This document shows, piece after piece, positions 14,583 to 23,024 of a DNA stretch of 39,859 nucleotides. The position numbers and the translations under genes were made by a program. The stretch's first letter is position 1. Each line of letters starts with the position of its first letter. Source of the stretch: Actinomycetales bacterium (GTDB lineage: Bacteria; Actinomycetota; Actinomycetes; Actinomycetales; Quadrisphaeraceae). The stretch is taken from assembly GCA_022701985.1 (NCBI GenBank), contig JAKONK010000224.1, positions 1 to 39,859 on the forward strand, read 5' to 3'. Below the pieces are notes generated by a model. That model was not told where the DNA came from. It saw nothing but the letters and a program-made list of their open reading frames with translations, and did no database searches.

Positions 14583-17209
14583 GCGCGGACGCGGCACCGA
14601 GCGAGCGCGTCCTCGAGGTCCCCGACCTCAGCCTCGTCGTCCTCGTGGGCGCCAGCGGGTCGGGCAAGTCGACGTTCGCGGCGCAGCACTTCGGGCCGTT
14701 CGAGGTGGTCTCGTCCGACCACTGCCGCGGACTCGTCGCCGACGACGTCGACGACCAGGCCGCCACCGCCGACGCCTTCGACGTCCTCCACCACATCGCG
14801 GGGGTGCGCCTGCGCCGCGGGAACCTCACGGTGGTCGACGCGACCAACGTCCAGGCCGACGCGCGCCGCCAGCTGGTGGCGCTGGCCCGCGAGCACGACG
14901 TGCTGCCGGTGGCGGTCGTGCTCGACCTGCCCGAGCGGGTCTGCCTGGAGCGCAACGCCGCCCGGCCCGACCGCGACTTCGGCGCGCACGTGGTCAAGCG
15001 CCACCGCGACGCGCTCCGCCGGTCGCTGAGGTCGCTGCGCCGCGAGGGCTTCCGCACGGTGCACGTGCTGAGCTCGGTGGAGGAGGTGGCGGCGGCGCGG
15101 GTCGTGAGGACGCCGCTGCGCTCCGACCTGAGAGACCAGCACGGCCCGTTCGACGTCGTCGGTGACGTGCACGGCTGCCGCTCCGAGCTGGAGACGCTGC
15201 TGGGCGAGCTCGGCTACGCCCTCACCCGCGACGAGCAGGGCCGCCCCGTCGACGCCGTGCACCCGCAGGGCCGCCGCGCGGTGTTCCTCGGCGACCTCGT
15301 CGACCGCGGCCCGGACTCCCCCGGCGTGCTGCGCCTCGTCATGGGCATGGTCGAGGCGGGGCACGCGCTGGCCGTCCCCGGCAACCACGAGGCCAAGCTC
15401 GTCCGCGCCCTCGACGGGCGCGACGTCTCGGTGACGCACGGCCTGGAGACCACGCTCGCCCAGATCGCCGCCATCGAGGACGACGACGAGCGCCGTGAGT
15501 TCCGCGAGCGCGTCCGCGCCTTCGCCGACGGGCTGGTGAGCCACCTGGTGCTCGACGGCGGGAAGCTCGTCGTGGCGCACGCCGGGCTCAAGGAGAGCTA
15601 CCACAACCGGGCGTCGGGGCGGGTGCGCAGCTTCGCGCTCTACGGCGACACCACGGGCGAGTCCGACGAGTTCGGGCTGCCGGTCCGCCTCGACTGGGCG
15701 CGCGACTACCGCGGCCGGGCGACCGTGCTCTACGGGCACGTGCCGACGCCGGAGCTGGAGTGGGTGAACGGCACGCTGTGCCTGGACACGGGCGTGGTGT
15801 TCGGGGGCGCGCTGTCGGCGCTGCGCTGGCCGGAGCGCGAGAGCGTGCAGGTGCCGGCGGAGGCGGTGCACTACGAGCCGGTGCGCCCCCTGGTGGCCGA
15901 CCGCCCGGTGCGGGACGACGACGACCTCGCCCTCACCGACGTGGTCTCCCCCGACGGCGCCGGCCGCGGCGTCGAGACGCGCCTGGCCGGGCGGGTCGCC
16001 GTCGCCGCGGAGCAGGCGGCGGGGGCGCTGGAGGTGATGAGCCGGTTCGCGGTGGACCCGCACCTGCTCTGGTACCTCCCGGCGACCATGGCCCCGGCCG
16101 GCGGCTGGGCGGACGCACCCGACCTGCTGGAGCACCCGCAGGCGGCGTTCGAGGCGTACCGGAAGGCGGGCGTCACGGACCTGCTGTGCGAGGAGAAGCA
16201 CATGGGCTCGCGGGCGGTGGTCCTGGTGTCGCGCTCCCGCGACGGGCTGGCGCCGTGGTCGAGCACGGGCGGGGTGGTGCACACGCGCACCGGGCGCTCG
16301 TTCTTCGGCGACGAGCTGACGCTGGCGCTGCTCGACGGCGTGCGCGCCGCGGCGGAGCGGGCGGGGCTCTGGGACGAGCTGTGCGGTGGAGCCGCAGGCG
16401 GAGGCGGCGGCGAGCAGTGGCTGCTGCTCGACGCCGAGCTGCTGCCGTGGTCGGCCAAGGCCGAGGAGCTGCTGCGCGGCCAGTACGCCGCGGTCGGCGC
16501 GGCAGCGCGGGCGGCGCTCCCCGCCGCCGTCGTCGTCCTGGAGCAGGCGGCGGCGCGGGGGCAGGACGTCGGTGCGCTGCTCGAGCGGACCCGCCAGCGG
16601 GAGGTCGACGCGGCGGCGTTCACCGAGGCGTACCGCCGGTACGTGTGGCCGACGGGCGTCAGCGAGGGTCGGCTCGACGGCGTGCAGCTCGCCCCCTTCC
16701 AGGTGCTCGCCGCTGGCACAGCCGGGGGCGCTCTCACCTTCGGCGACCGCGATCACGGCTGGCACCTGTCGGTGGCCGACCGGCTGGTCGGGGCCGACCC
16801 GCAGCTGTTCCGCACCACGCGGCGCCTCCGCGTGGACGCCGCCGACGCGGCGTCGTGCGGGGCGGGCACCTCGTGGTGGACCGACCTCACCGCGGCGGGG
16901 GGCGAGGGGATGGTGGTCAAGCCCTTCGCCGGGGCTGCGCTGCGCGGGCCGAAGGGCGTGGTGCAGCCGGGAACGAAGGTCCGCGGCGCCGAGTACCTGC
17001 GCCTCGTCTACGGCCCCGGGTACGCCGCAGACCTGGAGCGGCTCAAGCAGCGCCAGGTCGGCCGCAAGCGGAGCCTGGCGCTGCGCGAGCACGCCCTGGG
17101 GGTGGAGTCGCTGGCGCGCCTGGCCGACGGCGAGCCGCTGTGGCGCGTCCACGAGGCGGTCTTCGCCGTCCTGGCCCTGGAGTCCGAGCCCGTCGACCCC
17201 CGCCTGTGA
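14579..17209 (+). CDS. pnkp: Polynucleotide kinase-phosphatase-ligase (Pnkp)
   Basis: 876 residues, the usual length for bacterial Pnkp. Three enzymes are fused: a 5'-OH polynucleotide kinase with P-loop GASGSGKST at residues 24-32; a calcineurin-type 2',3'-phosphatase with VVGDVHGC near 192, GDLVDRG near 238 and GNHEAKL near 267; and an adenylyltransferase with motif I EEKHMGSR near 537, whose lysine takes AMP. Further ligase-like motifs include EGMVVKPF near 780. Together with Hen1 it heals and seals broken RNA. The ATG at 14579 overlaps the hen1 stop (ATGA), so expression is coupled. No catalytic motif appears lost. Confidence 0.96.
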   Translation: MSADAAPSERVLEVPDLSLVVLVGASGSGKSTFAAQHFGPFEVVSSDHCRGLVADDVDDQAATADAFDVLHHIAGVRLRRGNLTVVDATNVQADARRQLVALAREHDVLPVAVVLDLPERVCLERNAARPDRDFGAHVVKRHRDALRRSLRSLRREGFRTVHVLSSVEEVAAARVVRTPLRSDLRDQHGPFDVVGDVHGCRSELETLLGELGYALTRDEQGRPVDAVHPQGRRAVFLGDLVDRGPDSPGVLRLVMGMVEAGHALAVPGNHEAKLVRALDGRDVSVTHGLETTLAQIAAIEDDDERREFRERVRAFADGLVSHLVLDGGKLVVAHAGLKESYHNRASGRVRSFALYGDTTGESDEFGLPVRLDWARDYRGRATVLYGHVPTPELEWVNGTLCLDTGVVFGGALSALRWPERESVQVPAEAVHYEPVRPLVADRPVRDDDDLALTDVVSPDGAGRGVETRLAGRVAVAAEQAAGALEVMSRFAVDPHLLWYLPATMAPAGGWADAPDLLEHPQAAFEAYRKAGVTDLLCEEKHMGSRAVVLVSRSRDGLAPWSSTGGVVHTRTGRSFFGDELTLALLDGVRAAAERAGLWDELCGGAAGGGGGEQWLLLDAELLPWSAKAEELLRGQYAAVGAAARAALPAAVVVLEQAAARGQDVGALLERTRQREVDAAAFTEAYRRYVWPTGVSEGRLDGVQLAPFQVLAAGTAGGALTFGDRDHGWHLSVADRLVGADPQLFRTTRRLRVDAADAASCGAGTSWWTDLTAAGGEGMVVKPFAGAALRGPKGVVQPGTKVRGAEYLRLVYGPGYAADLERLKQRQVGRKRSLALREHALGVESLARLADGEPLWRVHEAVFAVLALESEPVDPRL

Positions 17210-17246
17210 CCCCTCCCCCTCCTCCCCCTGCCCTCCCCCTCCTCGG

Positions 17247-17310
17247 AGCCGGGCGCCTGGTTGCGGTTCACCACCCCCTCGGAACCGCAGCCGGGCGCCT
17301 GGTTGCGGTT
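17247..17310. repeat. 22-bp direct repeat with an internal hairpin
   Basis: A 22-bp sequence starting AGCCGGGCGCC and ending TTGCGGTT occurs at 17247-17268 and again, identically, at 17289-17310, a 42-bp period. The first copy ends in GCGGTTC, which pairs with GAACCGC 12 nt later. The repeat fills the 167-bp gap between pnkp and the HEAT-repeat gene and may be a terminator or dispersed repeat. No gene is seen in the gap. Confidence 0.75.
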
Positions 17311-17376
17311 GCGTGGGGGCGCGTTGGCCCGCCACCGCGCCAGGGCTTTCACTGGGGCGAGGAGGTGGTCGCCACG

Positions 17377-18093
17377 ATGACGACGGACAGCACGGGGAGC
17401 CGCGGCGCGGTGGCCGCGCTCGAGTCACCGCAGGTGGACGTGCGGCTCAGGGCCGCGATGGCGCTCGGCACCTGGCCGGCCGAGGAGCACCTCGACGGCA
17501 TCGTGCGGCGGTGCGCCGTCGAGCCCGACCCGTTCGTGCGCGACACGCTGTCGTGGGCGCTGACGCGCCTGCCGCCCGCGCTCGTGCTGGCCAGGGTGCG
17601 GCCGGAGCTGGACCGCCCGGTCCCGCAGGCGCGCGCCCAGGCGCTGCACGTGCTGTCCAAGGTCGGTGACCGGGCGGCGCGGCCGTGGGTGACGCCGGAG
17701 CTCATCGCCGACCCCGACGACACCGTGGCCCGCACCGCCTGGAGGACCGCGGTCTCCCTCACCCCGCTGCCGCCCGGCGGGGACGACGCCGAGGGCGACC
17801 TCGCGGTCGACGAGGGGGCCGAGGCCGAGCGGACCCAGCTCGCCGAGCTGCTCGGCCGCCAGCTGGGTCGCGGCGACCGCGAGGTGCGGCGCGCCCTCAG
17901 CCGCGCACTGGTGCAGCTGGGTCCTGCCGCCACCGCCGTCCTGCGGCGCGCGACCGGGTCGCCGGACCCCGAGGTCGCCGAGCACGCGAGGACGGCGCTG
18001 CTGCTGGCGCACGACCCCCAGGCGGCCTTCGCCTTCGACGTGCAGGCCGCCGAGCGCGCCGCCGGGCAGACCGACGCCGACCCCCGCTCCTGA
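17377..18093 (+). CDS. HEAT-repeat domain protein
   Basis: 238 residues, nearly all helical, arranged as tandem HEAT-like pairs: VDVRLRAAMALGTW, PDPFVRDTLSWALTRL, VPQARAQALHVLSKVGD, PDDTVARTAWRTAVSL, GDREVRRALSRALVQLG and PDPEVAEHARTALLLAHD. An acidic, Gly-rich insertion lies in the middle. No catalytic residues stand out, so it is likely a protein- or nucleic-acid-binding scaffold. It follows pnkp on the same strand after a repeat-rich gap. The ATG at 17377 has GGAGG 11 nt upstream; a GTG at 17365 sits too close to that site. A role in RNA repair is suggested only by position. Confidence 0.8.
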   Translation: MTTDSTGSRGAVAALESPQVDVRLRAAMALGTWPAEEHLDGIVRRCAVEPDPFVRDTLSWALTRLPPALVLARVRPELDRPVPQARAQALHVLSKVGDRAARPWVTPELIADPDDTVARTAWRTAVSLTPLPPGGDDAEGDLAVDEGAEAERTQLAELLGRQLGRGDREVRRALSRALVQLGPAATAVLRRATGSPDPEVAEHARTALLLAHDPQAAFAFDVQAAERAAGQTDADPRS

Positions 18094-18157
18094 CCCGCGC
18101 CCGCCCCCGTCGCGGCCGCCGTCGCGGAGACCGGCCCCGCTGCGCCAGGGTGGCCCT

Positions 18158-19225
18158 GTGGCCGATGACAGCGCGGACGACGTCGTGGACGGCATCCAGC
18201 GCGCGACCTTCGGCGCGGTGCCCACCAGCACCGTCGACGACTGGCTGCGCCGCCACGTCAGCGAGCGCCTGGGCGGGGACGTCGACGAGGTGGTGCTGCG
18301 CTCGGGCCGCGTGAACGCGGTGTTCGGCCTGCGGCTGGAGAGTGGCAACCGCGTCGTCGTCAAGGTCCAGCGCGGGCACCTCGACGAGGGGCGCACCGAC
18401 GCCCTCGCCGCTGCCGTCGAGGCCCAGCGCCTGCTCGCGAGCTCCGGCTACCCGTGCCCGGCGCCGCTCGACGGCCCAGCGACCACCGCCGGTCTGACCG
18501 CGACGGTCGACTCGTGGCTCGACGAGGGCGTCCCCGGTGACGCCCACCGGCCCGCGACCCGGCGGGCGGTCGTCCGGAGCCTCGCCGAGCACGTGGAGCT
18601 GCTGCGCGCCCTGCCCGCGGCGCACCGCGACGCGCTGCGCCACCCGCCGGCCTGGGCCGTGTACCAGGGCGGTCCCTGGCCGACCCCGCACGACCCGGTG
18701 TTCGACTTCTCCAGCACGCCGCCCGAGCACGCGTGGGTCGACGAGGTGGCCGCCCGCGCCGCCGCCGTCCTGACCCGCGGCGGTTCGCCGGTAGCGGAGC
18801 GCCTGGTCGGCCACAGCGACTGGTACTGCGGCAACCTGCGGTTCTCCCCCACCACCGCGGCGCAGACCGAGCACGACGACGCCGTGCGGGTGACCAGCAG
18901 CTGGGACTGGGACAGCCTCGTGGTGGAGAGCTGGCCCGTCATCGCCGGCATGGCCGCGGCGTCGTTCACCGACAGCAGCACCAGCGGGGCCCAGGCACCG
19001 ACCCCGGAGGAGACCGCGGCGTTCCTGGCGGAGGCCGACGACGCGCGCGGGCGCTCCTCCACGCCCGACGAGCAGCGCACCGCCGCCGCGATGGTCAGCT
19101 GGACGCTCGCGTACAACGCCCGCTGCCTGGTCGACGTCGCCGCCATGGGCCTCCCGCTGCCGCAGGGCTCCACGACGGAGGCCCTCGCCGAGCACGGCGA
19201 CGCCTACCTCCGACTGCGCTGGTGA
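18158..19225 (+). CDS. Phosphotransferase family protein (aminoglycoside-kinase fold)
   Basis: 355 residues. An N-lobe nucleotide lysine is likely in RVVVKVQRGH near 68. The catalytic loop VGHSDWYCGNLRF near 218 carries the H-x-D-x4-N Brenner motif, and SWDWDSLVVE near 250 gives the metal-binding Asp. These features define the APH/choline kinase superfamily, which phosphorylates small molecules; the substrate cannot be told from sequence. The GTG at 18158 follows a CAGGGT hexamer by 6 nt. It shares direction with the HEAT-repeat gene (64-bp gap) and faces the esterase across a strong hairpin. Confidence 0.85.
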   Translation: MADDSADDVVDGIQRATFGAVPTSTVDDWLRRHVSERLGGDVDEVVLRSGRVNAVFGLRLESGNRVVVKVQRGHLDEGRTDALAAAVEAQRLLASSGYPCPAPLDGPATTAGLTATVDSWLDEGVPGDAHRPATRRAVVRSLAEHVELLRALPAAHRDALRHPPAWAVYQGGPWPTPHDPVFDFSSTPPEHAWVDEVAARAAAVLTRGGSPVAERLVGHSDWYCGNLRFSPTTAAQTEHDDAVRVTSSWDWDSLVVESWPVIAGMAAASFTDSSTSGAQAPTPEETAAFLAEADDARGRSSTPDEQRTAAAMVSWTLAYNARCLVDVAAMGLPLPQGSTTEALAEHGDAYLRLRW

Positions 19226-19235
19226 CCGACGTCAC

Positions 19236-19290
19236 GACGGCGGAGTCCCGTCCTCCCCGGCCCCCCTCCTGAGGACGCGACTCCACCGTC
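19236..19290. terminator. Bidirectional hairpin between convergent genes
   Basis: A 20-bp stem (19236-19255 pairing with 19271-19290, two mismatches) with a 15-nt C-rich loop lies between the 3' ends of the phosphotransferase (plus) and the esterase (minus). The position and strength suit a shared terminator. No clear U-tract is present on either side, as is common in very GC-rich genomes. Confidence 0.7.
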
Positions 19291-19318
19291 GCGGGTGGGG
19301 GCGGGGGGGTGACGAGGG

Positions 19319-20083
19319 TCAGCGGGTGCGCAGGGGCAGCCAGGCGAGGACGTCCCGGACGGTCCGGTCCCAGTAGCCCCACTCGTGCTCGCCCGGGTCG
19401 AAGCCGTCGGTGACGTCGAAGCCCCGCTCGCGGGCGGCCGCGGAGAACCGGCGGCTGGAGCCGACGAGGGCGTCCTCCGTGCCGCACCGCACGTGCAGCG
19501 CCGGGGCGGTGGCCGGGTCGACGCGGTCGAGCAGCGCGAACAGGTCCGCCGACGTCCCCGCGGCGGGCGCGTCGAGCACGTGCGCGAAGACGCCGTGGGA
19601 GTCCGAGCGCTGCAGCTCGGCGACGTCGAGCGCCCCCGACAGGCTCGCCGCGGCGGCGTACCGCTCCGGCTGGCGCAGCCCCGACAGCAGGGCTCCGTAC
19701 CCGCCCATCGACAGCCCGGCGACGAAGGTGTCCTCGCGGGCGCTCGAGACGCGGAAGAAGCGCTGGACGACGGCGGGCAGCTCCTCCGACACGAACTGCC
19801 AGTACGCCCCCGCGTGCGTCCCGTCCAGGTAGAAGCTGCGAGCCACCTGCGGCATGACGACGGCCAGGCCCAGCTCGGCGGCGTACCTCTCGACCGAGGT
19901 GCGCCGGGTCCAGGTGGTGCAGTCGTCGGAGAGCCCGTGCAGCAGGTAGAGCACCGGCGGCGGCTCGTCCCCCGTGGCGCTCGCCATGCCGATCTGCGAC
20001 GCGGCGGGCTGCGGGAGCACCACCTGCATCGAGGTGGACAGGCCCAGGGCGTCGGAGAAGAAGTCGCAGCGGAGCAGAGCCAT
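19319..20083 (-). CDS. EstA/S-formylglutathione hydrolase-like esterase
   Basis: 254 residues, alpha/beta hydrolase fold. The opening MALLRCDFFSDALGLSTSMQ and PVLYLLHGLSDDCTTW match the tributyrin esterase/esterase D family. The nucleophile elbow is AGLSMGGYGAL (Ser near 124). The probable catalytic acid lies in RCGTEDALV near 205 and the histidine in GEHEWGYWD near 232. It hydrolyses acyl esters and is probably cytosolic, as no signal peptide is present. The ATG at 20083 fits the family N-terminus exactly; the 52-bp divergent gap to the next gene must hold both promoters. Confidence 0.9.
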   Translation of the reverse strand: MALLRCDFFSDALGLSTSMQVVLPQPAASQIGMASATGDEPPPVLYLLHGLSDDCTTWTRRTSVERYAAELGLAVVMPQVARSFYLDGTHAGAYWQFVSEELPAVVQRFFRVSSAREDTFVAGLSMGGYGALLSGLRQPERYAAAASLSGALDVAELQRSDSHGVFAHVLDAPAAGTSADLFALLDRVDPATAPALHVRCGTEDALVGSSRRFSAAARERGFDVTDGFDPGEHEWGYWDRTVRDVLAWLPLRTR

Positions 20084-20135
20084 GGCGCCAGCAGACCAGG
20101 GCTCGGGCGATGGCGCGAGGTCTAGCGTGCCCGGG

Positions 20136-21101
20136 GTGGACCTGACCGGACTGGTGGTGCCCAGGAACCTCGCCCACGGCACCGCGCGCAGCGGTGACCC
20201 GGCCCGCGCCGCGTGGCTGGAGGCGCTGCCCGGTGTCGTCGCCGAGCTGGCCGAGCGGTGGGGACTGCGGCTGGAGGAGCCCTTCGAGCCCGGGGGCACC
20301 TGCGCGTGGGTGGCGCCGGCGCGGGACGCCGCGGGGCGCGATGCGGTGCTGAAGGTGGCGTGGCGGCACTGGGAGGCGCGCGACGAGGCGGCGGGGATGG
20401 CCGCGTGGGCGGGTGCGGGCGCCGCGGAGGTCTTCGCCGTGGACGACCGGCCCCCGCCGCCGTCCGGCGACGGCGAGGCCGGTGGTGACGGGACGGGTGG
20501 CGACGGCGGGACGACGGCGCTGCTGCTGGAGCGCTGCCGCCCGGGCACGCCCCTGACCGCGCTGCCGGTGGCCGAGCAGCACGGCGTCGTGGGGTCGCTG
20601 CTGCGCCAGCTGCACGCGGCGCCGCTGCCGGCCGCGCACGGGTTCAGGTCGCTGACGAGCCTCTGCGACGCGTGGGGCGCCTCAGCCGAGCGCGGTCACG
20701 CCGAGCACCCCGAGGCGCTGGACGCCGGCCTGGTGCGCGAGGGCCTGCGCCTGTGGCACGACCTCCCCCGCGACCTCCCCAGCGGTGTGCGCGAGGCGCT
20801 GCTGGTCACCGACCTGCACGCGGGCAACGTCCTGTCAGCGCAGCGCGAGCCCTGGCTGCTGGTCGACCCCAAGCCGCACGTGGGCGACCCCCACTACGAC
20901 GTCGTCCAGCACCTGCTCAACTGCGAGGCCGAGCTGCACGCCGACCCGGCGGGGCTGGCGCGGAGGGTCGCCGGGGAGGCGGACCTCGACGGCGACCGCG
21001 TGGTGCGGTGGCTCTTCGCGCGGTGCGTGCAGGAGTGCTGGGAGTGGGCCGACCTCCGGCCGGTGGCGCAGCAGCTGGCAGCGGACGCAGCCGTGCGCTG
21101 A
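20136..21101 (+). CDS. APH(6)/hydroxyurea-phosphotransferase family kinase
   Basis: 321 residues. LLVTDLHAGNVL near 224 is the catalytic loop with H-x-G-N spacing, and LLVDPKPHVGDPHYDVVQHLLN-type residues near 244-262 are diagnostic of the APH_6_hur family (streptomycin 6-phosphotransferases and relatives). N-lobe DAVLKVAWRHWEARDEAAG supplies the ATP lysine and glutamate. A Gly-rich insert near 105-125 is not conserved in the family. Antibiotic substrate is possible but not proven; many actinobacterial members are housekeeping. TAGCGT lies 7 nt before the GTG at 20136, which favours this start over the GTG at 20127. Confidence 0.85.
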   Translation: MDLTGLVVPRNLAHGTARSGDPARAAWLEALPGVVAELAERWGLRLEEPFEPGGTCAWVAPARDAAGRDAVLKVAWRHWEARDEAAGMAAWAGAGAAEVFAVDDRPPPPSGDGEAGGDGTGGDGGTTALLLERCRPGTPLTALPVAEQHGVVGSLLRQLHAAPLPAAHGFRSLTSLCDAWGASAERGHAEHPEALDAGLVREGLRLWHDLPRDLPSGVREALLVTDLHAGNVLSAQREPWLLVDPKPHVGDPHYDVVQHLLNCEAELHADPAGLARRVAGEADLDGDRVVRWLFARCVQECWEWADLRPVAQQLAADAAVR

Positions 21102-21116
21102 CCCGTCGGAGGGGCC

Positions 21117-21461
21117 TCAGGCGGAGCGGCGGGAGCGCAGCAGCGAGCCCTCGGCCTCGGCGACCAGGTCGACGTCGTCGAGCGCCAGGGAGAAGTCGAG
21201 GACGTCGTCCCAGCTGATCGTGGCGCCGGCGCGCTCCTCGAGGGCCTCGGCGGGCACGTCCCACGGCTCGGCGGTGACGCCACCGGTGCTGAGCAGCCGG
21301 ACGACCTCGTCGGTCGCGTGGCGGCGCACCTCGTCGGTGCAGGTGGGGCAGTGGAACGCGTAGAAGCTCCACGCCGAGACCGAGCAGACGACCAGCCGCA
21401 CCTGGGGCGACGCCAGCTCGACGTCGCCGCAGCCCGGGCAGGTGGCCTTGATGGTGGTCAT
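21117..21461 (-). CDS. Zinc-ribbon hypothetical protein
   Basis: 114 residues. Two C-x2-C knuckles, TCPGCGD near residue 10 and HCPTCTDE near 38, should hold one zinc ion. The remainder is acidic and helical (ISWDDVLDFSLALDDVDL) with a basic tail. Similar short proteins are widespread in actinobacteria without a known role. The ATG at 21461 has AAGGA about 10 nt upstream. It is divergent from the YibE/F gene, with 174 bp between them and no further gene there. Confidence 0.7.
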   Translation of the reverse strand: MTTIKATCPGCGDVELASPQVRLVVCSVSAWSFYAFHCPTCTDEVRRHATDEVVRLLSTGGVTAEPWDVPAEALEERAGATISWDDVLDFSLALDDVDLVAEAEGSLLRSRRSA

Positions 21462-21635
21462 GCGGAGCGGGTCCTTCCGGTCGTGGTGCTGCCCCGCGTC
21501 CCGCGGGGCCGACACACCTCCATCGGCCCGCCCCCCGGAGGGGTTGAGCGCTCCTCCGCTCCAGCACCAGACCCAGCGCGTCTCCCTTTCGGCCAACACC
21601 GCACGCGGCGCCGGTCCGCCGACGACCATGGGGCC

Positions 21636-23024
21636 GTGTCCGCCGACCTCCACGAGCACGTCGGCCACGGCCACGCGCGGCCCGACGGGACCCGCCCGGG
21701 TGACGACGTGCGCGTCACCGCCGTGGCGCGGCGCCTGGTGGTGGCGCTGGCCGTCGCGTGCGCCGTGGCCTCCGTGCTCGGCGTGGCGCTGCTGTGGCCG
21801 CCCGCGGGCACGCTCGCGGCGCTGCGCGAGCAGGTGAGCGCCGACGGCCCGGTGACGACGACCGTGGAGGGCACCGTCCTGTCCACGCAGCAGGAGACGT
21901 GCCCGGGGACCTCCCTGGACCGCCTGCCCGACGGGAGCATCCCCGCCTCCGCGAGCTGCCCGACGGCGAGCGTGCGCGTCCTCGACGGCGACGCCGCCGG
22001 CCAGGTGGTGCAGGTGCAGGTGCCCGCCGACGTGGTGCGCGGCGGCCTGGGCGCCGGCGACCGGGTGGACCTGTCCTACTTCCCGCCCACGGAGGGCTAC
22101 GGGGCCAGCTGGGCCTGGGTCGACTTCTCGCGCACCCGCCCGCTGGCCGTCGTCGTCGGCGCCTTCGCGCTGCTCACCGTGGTCGTGGCGCGACGGCGCG
22201 GCCTGGCCGCCCTGGTGGGCATGGCGCTGGCGGGCGCGGTGCTGGGCCTGTTCATGATCCCGGCGCTGCTGGCCGGGGAGTCCGCCGTGCTGGTCTCGGT
22301 GACGGGGTGCAGCGCGATCATGAGCGTCGTCCTGTACCTGACGCACGGCTTCAGCCTCCGCACCGCCGCGGCGCACCTGGGCACGGTCAGCGGGCTGGTG
22401 CTGGTGGGCCTGGCCGCGCACGTGGCGGTGGGCGCGACCCACCTGCAGGGCCTGTCCGACGAGGACTCCGGCTACCTCGGGCAGCTCACCTCGATGGGCG
22501 TGCTGCAGGGGCTGGTGGTCGCGGGGATGGTGCTCGCGGGCGTGGGCGTCCTCAACGACGTGACCATCACCCAGGCCAGCGCGGTGTGGGAGGTGCGCGA
22601 GCACGCCCCCGGCGCGGGCTTCCGCACGCTGGTGAGCAGCGGCATGCGGGTGGGCCGGGACCACCTCGCCTCCACCGTCTACACGGTGGCGTTCGCCTAC
22701 GCCGGCGCCGCGCTCCCGGTGCTCGTCATCATCGCCGTCACCGACCCGGCCTGGCTCGACGCGCTGACGTCCAGCAAGATCGCCGAGGAGGTCGTGAGGA
22801 CGGCGATCGGCGGGGCGTGCGTGGCGCTGTCGGTGCCGGTCACGACGGCGGTCGCGGCAGCCGCCGTCGCCGGTGCGTCGGTGTCGCGGGAGGGTGCGGC
22901 GCCGACCCCGCCGGCGGGTGCAGCGGCTGCTGCGGCTGCGCCGCGGGCTGGGGCGCCAGCGGCGCTCCCCGGACGGCGAGCACTGCGGGCCGCAGAGCGG
23001 ACGGGACGGCGAGGGCGTCGCTGA
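21636..23024 (+). CDS. YibE/F family membrane protein
   Basis: 462 residues. A His-rich polar N-terminus precedes the first membrane helix near 30-50. A ~100-residue extracytoplasmic domain follows, then seven or so helices with typical YibE/F motifs, including GVLNDVTITQASAVWEV and SGMRVGRDHLASTVYTVAFAY. The family is found in bacteria as a likely multi-pass transporter; function is not established. The start is uncertain, with the GTG at 21636 the best candidate. The last ~60 residues are Ala/Pro/Arg-rich and low in complexity. They overlap the convergent ferredoxin gene by 185 bp, so the true tail should be checked. Confidence 0.85.
   Translation: MSADLHEHVGHGHARPDGTRPGDDVRVTAVARRLVVALAVACAVASVLGVALLWPPAGTLAALREQVSADGPVTTTVEGTVLSTQQETCPGTSLDRLPDGSIPASASCPTASVRVLDGDAAGQVVQVQVPADVVRGGLGAGDRVDLSYFPPTEGYGASWAWVDFSRTRPLAVVVGAFALLTVVVARRRGLAALVGMALAGAVLGLFMIPALLAGESAVLVSVTGCSAIMSVVLYLTHGFSLRTAAAHLGTVSGLVLVGLAAHVAVGATHLQGLSDEDSGYLGQLTSMGVLQGLVVAGMVLAGVGVLNDVTITQASAVWEVREHAPGAGFRTLVSSGMRVGRDHLASTVYTVAFAYAGAALPVLVIIAVTDPAWLDALTSSKIAEEVVRTAIGGACVALSVPVTTAVAAAAVAGASVSREGAAPTPPAGAAAAAAAPRAGAPAALPGRRALRAAERTGRRGRR

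Noticed and set aside
11858-17209. Phage or plasmid origin for the RNA-repair genes
   Set aside because: Base composition and codon use match the flanks, and no integrase, attachment site or tRNA-side junction is next to the cluster.
22840-23024. A frameshift or sequencing error in the YibE/F tail
   Set aside because: Both frames end cleanly and the conserved domains are complete before the overlap, so an error is not required; kept only as an overlap finding.
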